A stretch of 32,754 bases of DNA from Cyanobacteria bacterium UBA1221 (lineage in GTDB: Bacteria > Cyanobacteriota > Vampirovibrionia > Gastranaerophilales > Gastranaerophilaceae). Positions 7,111 to 15,821 of the stretch are shown piece by piece. Within the stretch, counting starts at the first letter, position 1; the number at the start of each line of letters is the position of its first letter. The notes under the pieces were generated by a model, which saw nothing but the letters and a program-made list of their open reading frames with translations, searched no databases and was not told where the DNA came from. The stretch lies in assembly GCA_002309425.1 (NCBI GenBank), contig DBXD01000003.1:1-32754 (forward strand), in the 5' to 3' direction. The translations under genes and the position numbers were made by a program.

Positions 7111-7473
7111 CTAGCAGCTCAATGCCATTAATGCTTTAACGGAACGAGCATTATCTCTTACTTCTTCTTCAGGGCTGTTGTTTACTGTATCTTCCAAAAC
7201 GCTTATTGCTTCTGTTTTGTCTTCCAAAGATAAAAGCTCATTAATTGTACTCATTGCAACCAAAGTGCTTAAGTCATTAATACCTTTACCCTGATTTGAA
7301 ATAACAACTTCTAAAGAATCGTGAACATTTTTTCTGACTAATGCACGGGAAGTCATTTCTCTTACTGCATCAATTGAGGAATTAGTTCCTACTTCATTCA
7401 ATACACTTATAGATTCGGGATCTGTGTGGATTGATAATGCATCAATAATTTTTCTTACTTTATTCATATTCAT
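7111..7473 (-). CDS. Hypothetical all-helical protein, HEAT-like
   Basis: A 120-residue protein with no Trp or Tyr and an alternating helix-rich pattern (IDALSIHTDPESISVLNEVG, then EAISVLEDTVNNSPEEEVRD) that resembles HEAT/ARM-type repeats. AGGAGG lies 10 bases ahead of the first ATG. It begins 14 bases after the stop of the 167-residue gene upstream on the same strand, so they form an operon. Function unknown; HEAT-like folds usually bind proteins. Confidence 0.7.
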   Translation of the reverse strand: MNMNKVRKIIDALSIHTDPESISVLNEVGTNSSIDAVREMTSRALVRKNVHDSLEVVISNQGKGINDLSTLVAMSTINELLSLEDKTEAISVLEDTVNNSPEEEVRDNARSVKALMALSC

Positions 7474-7487
7474 CTTCTAATTTCCTC

Positions 7488-7991
7488 CTACGCAGCAATA
7501 CTTAAACTTTCTGTCAGCAATCCGCGAAGTTCCCCTACGGGTTTCGACGCATATGCCTGTACTTCTTTTTTGTAATTTGCGGTATCGATTTTTGCTCTGA
7601 TAGCGCGGCCTGCATCCATAATACCCGGAATCTTTGTTTCGCTTAAGAAGTTCCAAGTATTTGAAATGTTACTCTTAATTCTTCCGCAGAATGCGCTTAT
7701 GCTTTCAATACCTCTTCTGAATGTCGGGAACATATCTCCCAAAGAACCGATGAATGTTGAAGCCATTCTCTTAATTTTTGAAATAGAATTTCCTGATGTA
7801 GAACCTGCGCCTGTAAATGAAGTTGTTTCAAATACGTCTGCTGTCAATACATCAACCTTCATCCCGGACTTTGCAAACGGATTGTAAGTTTTTCCTATAG
7901 TTGCCTGATTAGATGCTCTGTTTGCTGATTCATACTTACTGCCATTGAAAAGGCGCGGGATAACGTTTCCAATTTGAAATGAATTTGCCAT
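7488..7991 (-). CDS. Hypothetical protein, operon partner of the HEAT-like gene
   Basis: A 167-residue protein rich in Ser, Asn and Ala with no signal peptide. The first 65 residues look unstructured (contains TYNPFAKSG), followed by amphipathic helices (ISKIKRMASTFIGSLGDMF; FRRGIESISAFCGRIKSNIS). AAAGGA lies 9 bases before the ATG, and a TATAAT box on the minus strand lies at 8032-8037. I do not recognise the family. The amphipathic helices could associate with a membrane. Confidence 0.65.
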   Translation of the reverse strand: MANSFQIGNVIPRLFNGSKYESANRASNQATIGKTYNPFAKSGMKVDVLTADVFETTSFTGAGSTSGNSISKIKRMASTFIGSLGDMFPTFRRGIESISAFCGRIKSNISNTWNFLSETKIPGIMDAGRAIRAKIDTANYKKEVQAYASKPVGELRGLLTESLSIAA

Positions 7992-8094
7992 TCTAAATAA
8001 TCCTTTCTTTCATCACTAAAAAACTTTACACATTATAGAATAGCACAGCATTTTATATCGCCATCAACCTTTTGGATGATTCTTTTTAAAATTT

Positions 8095-8122
8095 TTGATA
8101 TTTTTGTTTGATATTTTATGAT
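8095..8122 (+). promoter_or_regulatory. Putative mazG promoter with very short leader
   Basis: TTGATA (8095-8100), a 16-base spacer and TATGAT (8117-8122). The start codon at 8134 would lie only a few bases after the predicted transcription start. Confidence 0.45.
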
Positions 8123-8133
8123 AAAATTTACTT

Positions 8134-8904
8134 ATGGAAGTGAAAGAATTAAAAGAACTGATAGAGGTTATAGCCAAGCTGCGAGCGCCTGACGGCTGTC
8201 CGTGGGACAGAGAACAAACCCATAAAAGTTTAAGACCGAATATGCTTGAAGAAGCATATGAAGCCGTTGATGCTATTGATAGCGGGGATATGGCAAATTT
8301 AAGAGAAGAACTCGGAGATGTATTGTTACAGGTTGTTCTTCATGCTCAAATCGCTTCTGAAGAAGGGGCTTTTGACATAGAAGATGTTGCAAAAGAATTG
8401 AAAGAAAAACTTATCCACCGTCACCCGCACGTTTTTGGTAACGAAAAAATCGATACTGCATCAGAGGTCTTGGAAGCGTGGGATAAACTCAAAAACGAAG
8501 AAAAAACATACAGAAAATCCGTGATGGATGGGATTTCAAAATCTCAATCCGCATTAATGAGTGCGCAAAAAATCAGTAAAAAAGCGGTTAAGACGGGTTT
8601 TGAATGGCCGAGTGAGGACTCTTTGTACGAGTGTATTATGTCGGAATTTCAGGAGTTTAAAGAAGCGGAAAAAGAAAAAGATTTTGACCATATGGAAGAA
8701 GAATTCGGGGATATTCTGTTTGCAACGGTAAACCTTGCCCGCTGGAATAAAATTGATGCGGAACAGGCTTTACTAAGGGCAAATAAAAAGTTTATGCAAA
8801 GATTCAGAAAAATGGAAGAACTCGCAACAAAACCTCTGGAAGAATATTCGTTTGAAGAATACGACAGATTGTGGAAACAGGCAAAAGCAGAATTAAATAA
8901 ATAA
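8134..8904 (+). CDS. mazG: Nucleoside triphosphate pyrophosphohydrolase MazG
   Basis: 256 residues, the normal size of bacterial two-domain MazG. The N-terminal signature DGCPWDREQTH (20-30), the metal-binding EExxE (E39, E40, E43) and ExxD (E59, D62) are intact. A second MazG half follows (EEEFGDILFATVNLARW). It hydrolyses NTPs and dNTPs to monophosphates and pyrophosphate, clearing aberrant nucleotides and modulating stringent signalling. No Shine-Dalgarno sequence is visible ahead of the ATG. Confidence 0.95.
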   Translation: MEVKELKELIEVIAKLRAPDGCPWDREQTHKSLRPNMLEEAYEAVDAIDSGDMANLREELGDVLLQVVLHAQIASEEGAFDIEDVAKELKEKLIHRHPHVFGNEKIDTASEVLEAWDKLKNEEKTYRKSVMDGISKSQSALMSAQKISKKAVKTGFEWPSEDSLYECIMSEFQEFKEAEKEKDFDHMEEEFGDILFATVNLARWNKIDAEQALLRANKKFMQRFRKMEELATKPLEEYSFEEYDRLWKQAKAELNK

Positions 8905-8906
8905 TA

Positions 8907-8944
8907 AAATATCCGCTCCCGAACATCTTCCGAAGCGGATATTT
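8907..8944. terminator. Bidirectional terminator between mazG and the RTX gene
   Basis: Perfect 11-bp stem AAATATCCGCT (8907-8917) with AGCGGATATTT (8934-8944) and a 16-base loop, between convergent genes. Confidence 0.8.
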
Positions 8945-8960
8945 ATTATCTGTTTTTATA

Positions 8961-11900
8961 TCATGAATTTACATTCCAGTTTGTATCCCTGTTAAACATT
9001 GCAATAAGTGTTGCTAAATCATCATCGCCACTTGTAAGGGCCGTTGCAACATCTTCGTACCCAGCTCCGCCGTTTGCAGATAATAACCAGGAAGCAACAT
9101 CTGATTTTAAAGCATTGAGTTTAGCGGTATCCATATAATACCCGCCGTTGGAATTTATTGTTTCTATTGAATCAAAATCATTAATTTCAACGCAATAATA
9201 CGACGCAGGCACGACACCGCCATTTGTTACCCAAGCATTAAAACTATTGTGGCTGCCTAACAGAAGTTTATCCTCGCCGTCTGCGAATGTACCGTCTTTT
9301 TTGATATTAAACATTATATTTACATCCGCTTTATCGTTGTGAATATTTAATATATCAGTGCCGCCATTATCGTTTACAACAAGGCTTCTGTGCGGTATAC
9401 TATTTATGTTTGCAACTTGATAAACATCATTACCAACCCCGCCCTTAATAGCAATTATTTCATTTAATGTAGGCCAACTACTTGAAAATCTTTCAGGCTC
9501 ATTGTTTGAAGTGAGTTCAATATCTGCCATACCTTCGTTGCCGGCTTTATAGTAGTCTTTCAAGGTAACAGTATTATTTTCGCCATACATTAATATAAGG
9601 TCATTACTACCTGTTTCTCTTGTGCAAATTATATCAGCATAATCTGTTCCATAGAATATTAAACCTGATGAACCACCTCTCCAATATATTGTATCGTGTC
9701 CGCCGTTCACTCGCGAGGAAGTTGTTATATAAAGATAATTCCCTCTTGTTTCTGTTGTATAAATTGTATCATCACCGGAATTCATAAATACATATGCAGT
9801 ACCGCTACTTGATCTATCTTGAACATATACTGTATTGTCTCCTGTTCCCAAATAATACCCCCAAACACCGGAAGCACCATATATTGTATCATTGCCTCCT
9901 TGTTCTGCACGGATTTCATAAGTCGCATCATTTGCAATAATTATATCATCGCCTGAGGTTCCGTTAAGAGCATCACTTGTACCCATAATAGGATTGTATA
10001 AATTTATAAGATCAGCTTGTTTCCCTTCAGCAATAGCATCTGTTGTAGAGGTATAACCGTTTGCATTCAGCCAATTTGCAACATTTTGAGCAATAATATC
10101 AATTGTACGGCTTTCAAACGCATTCACCCAATCATTTGCGTTTGGAATATAAACATTTTCTATTGAATTACCGTTAAAATATCCGCTTATTTTTGTTCCT
10201 GTGTAATTCTTTGCATTAGCATAGGTGTATCCGTTGTCACTGTTTATATATAAATCATTGCCTTTTGTGTAACTTACATTACCGTCCGTTACGGTACCAG
10301 TTTGAGTTACATCAAAGAAAAGATTTATACCGGAAGAAGTTGTATTAATTCTTAAAGTATCTGCCGTTCCTGCGGTATCTGATATTACCGTTAAACCACT
10401 GCCCCAATCACCACTATCTATTGTGTATAAATCATCTCCGTCACCGCCATTGATAATATCACTTCCGCCTTTTCCGTTTATCATATCATTGTATGAGCTT
10501 CCCGTAATATTATCGACACTCGCACAGCCTGTTATATTTACACTTGACACTGCAGAGCTTGCATCTATTGTGTGATTCTCTTCCGTACAGGTGTAATTAA
10601 TTATTGTATTACTACTGTTCATTAAAGCAGTTAAATTTACGGGTGAAGAATATTCATCTCCATTCTTGGTACAGAACTTAATATTATACGGGGAATTATA
10701 GCCTTCAATGGTTAAAGTATTATTTGCAAAATCACCATTGTAAGCAATAACCAAATCACCGTTTGTTTGCAAAAATCTTAAACCGCTTAAATCCGTATAA
10801 CCGTTTAGGACAAAAGTATCTTCTGCTCCCTCCGTATAAGTATATGTATTATTATTACCTGAATCAGCTGTTTCCAATGTAATCCAATTATTCCCCGTAC
10901 CTGCATTGATAATATCATTACCTAAACCTGCAAAAATGCTGTCATTACCAGAGCCTGTTGCTATAGTTTGGCTTTCGGTTGATGTTGATTTACCTGTTAA
11001 GGTATTCAGATTAAACAGATATTGCCCCGTTCCTTCAGCCGAAGTTTTTGAACCGATGAGAATTTTGTTATTATTACTCTCGGTATTTAATAATGTTACA
11101 TATTTTGCATTTTCGCCATAACCTCTTTGAATAACAAGATTATCTCCCGTCGCATCAAGTATTAAATCTGAATAAGTATTATCACTAAATTTTAGTATAC
11201 TTGTTGCGCCGTTATCAATAAAGGTATCGTTTCCTGTATCACCCTCAACAAATGTTATTTGATTTACACCTGTTGAACTTGTGATAACGGTATCTTCCCC
11301 TGTTCCTAGTGTAACTCTGTTTACACCTGTCCCTAAATTAATCGTATTATTTCCGCCATCAGCAAAAATAGTTTTATTGTCGTTTCCTGCGAATAAAATA
11401 TCATTGCCTTCACCAAGATGAATTTCATCAGTTCCGCCTTTAGGGTTGATTAAATCATTTCCGGCACCGCCTGTTATAGTTTCAGCATTATCTGTTCCTA
11501 TAATGTAATCATCCGTATCGCCACCTGTAACACCGCTAATCATTGTTTTAACGCCATTTTTATTTTCAATAATTTGAGCTAAGGTAGGCCAACTTGAATG
11601 AAATATTTCAGGTTCATTATTAGAACTTAATTTAAAATTAGCCATACCTTCGTTGCCGGCTTTATAGTAGTCTTTCAAGGTAACAGTGTTACTTTCGCCA
11701 TACATCAATATAAGGTCATTACTTCCGTTTTCTCTTGTACAAATTATATCAGCATAATCTGTTCCATAGAATAATAAAGTTGCCGAACCACCTCTCCAAT
11801 GTATTGTATCGTGTCCGCCGTTCACTTGCGTGGAAGTTGTTATATAAAGATAATTCCCTCTTGTTTCTGTTGTATAAATTGTATCATCACCGGAATTCAT

Positions 11901-13148
11901 AAATACATATGCAGTACCGCTATCTGATTTATCTTGAACATATACTGTATTGTTTCCTGTTCCCAAATAATATCCCCAAACACCGGAAGCACCATATATT
12001 GTATCATTACCGCCTTGTTTTGCATGGATTTCATAAGTCGCATCATTTGCAATAATTACATCATCGCCTGAGGTTCCGTTTGTGTATTCGCTACCGACTA
12101 CCAAATTTCCATTTTCAACAAGCCCTCTTAACTCTTCAATATCAAAAGTAACTCCGCTTATACTTACATTCTTAATCGAAGAACTGACATTTCCTCTTTT
12201 ATCATAATAATTCTTTATTGTAACAGAATCTTGTGCTACCCCATCAACATCATGATTATATGTGATTATCAAATCACGTTTATGTTTACCTACACCGTTT
12301 TGGAATTTTATATCGCCTGCCAAAAATTCAAGAGTATCCTCTCCTTTTCCGGAATATATTGTATCGTTTCCGTCACCGGCACTAAAAATAAACGTATTAT
12401 ACCCTTTTTCTCCATAGAGTTTGTCATTGCCTGCTCCTGCGGTAATTGTATCATCACCGTCACCGCCCTTTATTGTATCCTTGTAGTCAGTACCTATAAT
12501 ACTATCATTTCCTGCTTTACCGCTGATTTTTAAGCCTTTGTTTTTTGCACTGAAATATGTATGTTTATCTATAAAATCATTATGGAAGGTTCCAACATCA
12601 GAAGCCACCACAGCCGATTGCTTTAAATCCACATAATCGTTTTCTCCGCTTCCGTATACGAGTCTTACGCTTCCGTATTTACCCGTAACATCTTTTTTGC
12701 CGTAGTTTTTTACTGTAAATTCTTGTCCGTTCACGTTTACTACTAAATTTTTACCGACAACTGTATATGTTATATCATCAGGATTTGTTGTTATTCCTTT
12801 AACATCTATTGTCAGATTTTCACCTTTTGTTAAATATATAATATCCCCATCAAGTTGGTCTACAGAAGTATATTCTATAAGGTTTGAACCTTTTCCGCCC
12901 GTTATCTTATCGAGACCAAGTGTTCCGGTAATTGTATCATTGCCGTCACCACCTTTAATAACATCGTTGTATATTGTCCCGACTATTGAATCATTTCCCT
13001 TCCCGCCGGTTATAGTTAAACCTTTATCTTTATTCTTCCCCTCGGTCGGTGCAACATACCCGTAATCTGGAGCATTTATTACATCATCAGCACCTGTTCC
13101 TTTTAAGGTTCGTTTTTTCTCATTGTACTTTACTTCTGCTACTACCAT
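8961..13148 (-). CDS. Giant RTX-type calcium-binding repeat protein
   Basis: A 1395-residue acidic, Asn/Gly/Thr-rich protein without N-terminal signal peptide. Nonapeptide GGxGxDxxx blocks occur near residues 48-88, 208-275, 545-640, 735-755 and 890-905; these bind calcium and fold as beta-rolls in proteins exported by type I secretion. Two further modules are duplicated: a 165-residue module at about 356-521 and 1061-1226 (shared NTVYVQD, MNSGDDTIYTTETRGNYLY, TVTLKDYYKAGNEGM), and a module of about 130 residues at about 925-1055 and at the C-terminus (1255-1395). AAAGGAG lies 7 bases before the ATG. No enzyme domain is visible, so an adhesin, S-layer-like or matrix protein is more likely than a toxin. 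No type I ABC exporter, HlyD or TolC gene is in the window. Confidence 0.85.
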   Translation of the reverse strand: MVVAEVKYNEKKRTLKGTGADDVINAPDYGYVAPTEGKNKDKGLTITGGKGNDSIVGTIYNDVIKGGDGNDTITGTLGLDKITGGKGSNLIEYTSVDQLDGDIIYLTKGENLTIDVKGITTNPDDITYTVVGKNLVVNVNGQEFTVKNYGKKDVTGKYGSVRLVYGSGENDYVDLKQSAVVASDVGTFHNDFIDKHTYFSAKNKGLKISGKAGNDSIIGTDYKDTIKGGDGDDTITAGAGNDKLYGEKGYNTFIFSAGDGNDTIYSGKGEDTLEFLAGDIKFQNGVGKHKRDLIITYNHDVDGVAQDSVTIKNYYDKRGNVSSSIKNVSISGVTFDIEELRGLVENGNLVVGSEYTNGTSGDDVIIANDATYEIHAKQGGNDTIYGASGVWGYYLGTGNNTVYVQDKSDSGTAYVFMNSGDDTIYTTETRGNYLYITTSTQVNGGHDTIHWRGGSATLLFYGTDYADIICTRENGSNDLILMYGESNTVTLKDYYKAGNEGMANFKLSSNNEPEIFHSSWPTLAQIIENKNGVKTMISGVTGGDTDDYIIGTDNAETITGGAGNDLINPKGGTDEIHLGEGNDILFAGNDNKTIFADGGNNTINLGTGVNRVTLGTGEDTVITSSTGVNQITFVEGDTGNDTFIDNGATSILKFSDNTYSDLILDATGDNLVIQRGYGENAKYVTLLNTESNNNKILIGSKTSAEGTGQYLFNLNTLTGKSTSTESQTIATGSGNDSIFAGLGNDIINAGTGNNWITLETADSGNNNTYTYTEGAEDTFVLNGYTDLSGLRFLQTNGDLVIAYNGDFANNTLTIEGYNSPYNIKFCTKNGDEYSSPVNLTALMNSSNTIINYTCTEENHTIDASSAVSSVNITGCASVDNITGSSYNDMINGKGGSDIINGGDGDDLYTIDSGDWGSGLTVISDTAGTADTLRINTTSSGINLFFDVTQTGTVTDGNVSYTKGNDLYINSDNGYTYANAKNYTGTKISGYFNGNSIENVYIPNANDWVNAFESRTIDIIAQNVANWLNANGYTSTTDAIAEGKQADLINLYNPIMGTSDALNGTSGDDIIIANDATYEIRAEQGGNDTIYGASGVWGYYLGTGDNTVYVQDRSSSGTAYVFMNSGDDTIYTTETRGNYLYITTSSRVNGGHDTIYWRGGSSGLIFYGTDYADIICTRETGSNDLILMYGENNTVTLKDYYKAGNEGMADIELTSNNEPERFSSSWPTLNEIIAIKGGVGNDVYQVANINSIPHRSLVVNDNGGTDILNIHNDKADVNIMFNIKKDGTFADGEDKLLLGSHNSFNAWVTNGGVVPASYYCVEINDFDSIETINSNGGYYMDTAKLNALKSDVASWLLSANGGAGYEDVATALTSGDDDLATLIAMFNRDTNWNVNS
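9470..9965. repeat. 496-bp direct repeat inside the RTX gene, copy 1
   Basis: Same length as, and highly similar to, 11585-12080. It encodes residues about 1061-1226. Confidence 0.9.
11585..12080. repeat. 496-bp direct repeat inside the RTX gene, copy 2
   Basis: Aligned to 9470-9965 without any net insertion or deletion. It encodes residues about 356-521. Roughly 20 residue differences are scattered over about 160 positions. Confidence 0.9.
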
Positions 13149-13179
13149 AACTATTCTCCTTTACTATATAACTAATTTT

Positions 13180-13914
13180 TTACGCAATATAAAATACCAG
13201 ATTTACCAGAAAATCTGCAACAAGCATATATACCGTTGAAAGTATTGCCGCCTGAGTTGTGGAAATACCGACTTCTTTTGCACCGCCCCGTGTTTCATAG
13301 CCCTGAGTTGCACATACCAAAGAAACTAATGCACCAAAAATTGAAGCCTTCAACAGACTTATATAAATATCTCTTGTTGACATCCACGCCCAAACTGAAT
13401 ACATATACCTTTGAGGATGTAAATTTATTGTAAGGTTTGATACCAGCAATCCTCCGCCTATACCTATGAGCTCGGCTATAAGCACCACCATCGGAATTGT
13501 AAGCGCCGTCGCCACAATCCTCGGTGTAAAATAATATCCGACAGGGTCTACTTTTAATGTTTTAATTGCATCTACCTGCTCTGTTACCTGCATATTGGCA
13601 ATTTCAGCAGATATCGCAGTACCCGCCCTTGCACCCACAGCAAGTGCCACGAACCCCGGCGCTATTTCCCTTATAAGAACTATTGTTATCGTTCCGCCAA
13701 TGTATGCTTCCGCACCGGACATCAAAAACTGCTTTGCAACCTGAATTGTTATTACTGATGCCGCTATAAAAACAATAATAAGCGAAATCGGCAGAGAGTC
13801 AAAACTCAGCGATACCGCCTGCTCAACGACACTCGAAAACTTTAACTGTCCCGTGAACAGATATTTAAAACATTTTACTAAATTTTGAGTACACTTACCT
13901 AAAAAAGAAATCAT
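13180..13914 (-). CDS. MlaE/YrbE-type ABC transporter permease
   Basis: A 244-residue inner-membrane protein of the MlaE family, with VALAVGARAGTAISAEIANM and MQVTEQVDAIKTLKVDPVGY, the central family signatures, and about five hydrophobic segments. Partners are normally an ATPase (MlaF) and an MCE substrate-binding protein (MlaD) that move phospholipids between membranes. Neither is next to it here, so they must be encoded elsewhere. Its presence implies a two-membrane envelope. Only a weak ribosome-binding site is seen. It lies 31 bases upstream of the RTX gene on the same strand and may be co-transcribed with it. Confidence 0.9.
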   Translation of the reverse strand: MISFLGKCTQNLVKCFKYLFTGQLKFSSVVEQAVSLSFDSLPISLIIVFIAASVITIQVAKQFLMSGAEAYIGGTITIVLIREIAPGFVALAVGARAGTAISAEIANMQVTEQVDAIKTLKVDPVGYYFTPRIVATALTIPMVVLIAELIGIGGGLLVSNLTINLHPQRYMYSVWAWMSTRDIYISLLKASIFGALVSLVCATQGYETRGGAKEVGISTTQAAILSTVYMLVADFLVNLVFYIA

Positions 13915-13970
13915 TTATCGCTCATCCCGTAAATAAATTTTATCATAAAATTTGTAAAACCGATATTTAA

Positions 13971-15359
13971 TTATGCCAAATATTTTTGGAGAGATTCTCT
14001 GTCAAATACCTCATAACTGTCCTGAGAGTGAATAAATATCATGCAACTGATTAAAGATTTTAAGGTTTCAAAATCAGAAAATGCCATTTTATTCCTTAGT
14101 TCTTCCATATTGTTTGCAAGAAATTCCATAAGAATAGTTTTGTTTTCATAGACAAGACTTGAAAAATAGTCAAAGACTTCCTTCGTTTTTACACCCTCAA
14201 GATAGATTATATCAGGCGACTGAAATTCTATAAACCTAGAAGCCTTATCCATATTAAAGTTTACATTTTCATTTAACTCACACTGATTTACACCCTCTAG
14301 ATTGTATTTGGCAAAACTTTCCAGAGTCATTATATTCTTATTTTTGTGTCTGGAGGCAATTTCCAGTAGCAAAGAATATATAACATGCGTTTTTCCGCTC
14401 AACGGCGCACCGCAAACAAGTATTATCCCCGATTCGTTAATAGCATTATTGATAATTTGCATTTGTTTTTCGGAATTAATTAAATCAGACAATTTTTTAG
14501 GCGGCATATATATTTTTATAAAAATCCTCTCGCCCATAATCGTAGGAAAAGTTGATACACTGGCAATAACAGTCAGTTCATCTACCTTAAAACAAAGTTT
14601 TCCGAGCTGAGGGACTTCGGATACTGACGGATCAAGTTCTGCGAGGGATTTTAATTTTGAAACAAACGATGCCGTTAATACCCCCGGAATTTCACCTTTT
14701 GAAATTATTTCTCCGCCGGACTTGAAGTTTACCCCCAAACCGTTGTCGGTATGCTGAAAAGTTACTTCATGAATATGTTCCATAATTGCCTGCTTTAATA
14801 TTGAGCGAATAATTTTTTGCATATGCGTATCGCTCAAATCTTCGCTATGAAGTTCTTCTCTCCAATCAAAGCCCTCAGAATTGTCCTGAGTAAAAATTTC
14901 ACCGACAGTAATATCCGTTTTGTAATACTCATCAATTTTTTTCATTATACCGGCTTCTGTCGAAATTACGGGTTCTATCGTACATTCTGCTGTTTCAACA
15001 ATTTTATCGATGGCAAATAAATCCAAAGGGTCCGCCATTGCAACAGTCAATGTATCCTCAATTTTAAACAAAGGAATAATTTTATACTTTCTTGCGTCCG
15101 AAAAACTTACATATTTTAGACAATTTTTATCGAGAGAATAATCTTCAAGATTAACAGACGGAATGTGCAGTTTTGATTCCAAAAACTTTATTATTTCTTC
15201 TTCCGTTATTGCTCCAGAATTTATCAGAACCTGCCCGATATTTACGTTTTGAGCGGAGGCAATTTCCTCGGCTTTTTCAATGGTTTCATAAGGGACAAGA
15301 CCGGAGCGGACAAGGTCATATTTAAGTTTTTCCAGAGTTTTGTTAGTTATCGTTTCCAT
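13971..15359 (-). CDS. Degenerate GspE/PilB-type ATPase
   Basis: 462 residues, shorter than usual for PilB/GspE. Residues 1-145 form a GspE N-terminal domain (IGQVLINSGAITEEEI, then NLEDYSLD, then DTLTVAMADPLDLFAIDKI). The ATPase core has an intact Walker A GAPLSGKT (317-324). The remaining motifs are altered: the Asp-box TIEDP is TLESF (345-349), the Walker B region around GEIRD reads EGVKT (388-392), the His-box HTND is LANN (414-417), and the zinc CxxC pairs are absent. It may bind ATP without turning it over, or act as a regulator of type IV pilus or type II secretion machinery. It starts 4 bases after the response-regulator stop, so the two are coupled. Confidence 0.8.
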   Translation of the reverse strand: METITNKTLEKLKYDLVRSGLVPYETIEKAEEIASAQNVNIGQVLINSGAITEEEIIKFLESKLHIPSVNLEDYSLDKNCLKYVSFSDARKYKIIPLFKIEDTLTVAMADPLDLFAIDKIVETAECTIEPVISTEAGIMKKIDEYYKTDITVGEIFTQDNSEGFDWREELHSEDLSDTHMQKIIRSILKQAIMEHIHEVTFQHTDNGLGVNFKSGGEIISKGEIPGVLTASFVSKLKSLAELDPSVSEVPQLGKLCFKVDELTVIASVSTFPTIMGERIFIKIYMPPKKLSDLINSEKQMQIINNAINESGIILVCGAPLSGKTHVIYSLLLEIASRHKNKNIMTLESFAKYNLEGVNQCELNENVNFNMDKASRFIEFQSPDIIYLEGVKTKEVFDYFSSLVYENKTILMEFLANNMEELRNKMAFSDFETLKSLISCMIFIHSQDSYEVFDRESLQKYLA

Positions 15360-15363
15360 TAAA

Positions 15364-15732
15364 TTATTCTTTCTTTAAATATTCGTCAACTTTTGCAACA
15401 ATCTCGTCCATTTCAAAAGGCTTTGTAATATATTCGTTAGCGCCTGTTTCTTCCCCTATGAGTTTATCTCCCTCCTGAGAACGTGCCGTCACCATTAAGA
15501 TGGGAATATCTTTATATTTGCTGTCAAACTTTAATAATCTGCTGATTTTGTATCCGTTAATTTTGGGCATCATAACGTCAAGAATAATCAAATCCGGCGA
15601 AATTTCCTTTGCAAGTCTTAGCCCGTCCTCTCCGTTATATGCGCAATAACAAGTATAGTCAGAGGCTTCCAGTACAAATTTTACACTCTCAACAATATCA
15701 TGCTCATCATCAACAATAAGAATCTTCTTCAT
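15364..15732 (-). CDS. Single-domain response regulator (CheY-like)
   Basis: A 122-residue receiver domain with no output domain. Acidic pocket D8-D9, phosphoacceptor D52 in LIILDVMMP, T82 in VTAR and K104 in ITKPF are all present. The frame extends to a TTG at 15747, but AGGTGG lies just before the ATG at 15730-15732, so I choose that. It is the first gene of a two-gene unit with the degenerate PilB/GspE ATPase, so phosphorylation may control that protein or the machine it serves. No histidine kinase is nearby. Confidence 0.9.
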   Translation of the reverse strand: MKKILIVDDEHDIVESVKFVLEASDYTCYCAYNGEDGLRLAKEISPDLIILDVMMPKINGYKISRLLKFDSKYKDIPILMVTARSQEGDKLIGEETGANEYITKPFEMDEIVAKVDEYLKKE

Positions 15733-15802
15733 AATCCACCTAATCAATAATAAATGCTATAACAGTATTCTATCATATTTCGTGTAATTAGCAAGAAATT
15801 TG

Positions 15803-15821
15803 ATAAAACGTAACGTTTTAT
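15803..15821 (-). terminator. Weak hairpin at the end of the uridine-kinase-like gene
   Basis: ATAAAACG-TAA-CGTTTTAT is a perfect 8-bp inverted repeat overlapping the stop codon. It is AT-rich, so its strength as a terminator is doubtful. Confidence 0.35.

Noticed and set aside
8961..13148. CRISPR array suspected from repetitive sequence
   Set aside because: The repeats are coding, glycine/aspartate nonapeptide repeats of variable DNA sequence in one open frame, not fixed repeats with unique spacers.
8961..13148. RTX toxin
   Set aside because: No pore-forming, lipase, protease or other effector domain and no acyltransferase or exporter gene beside it.
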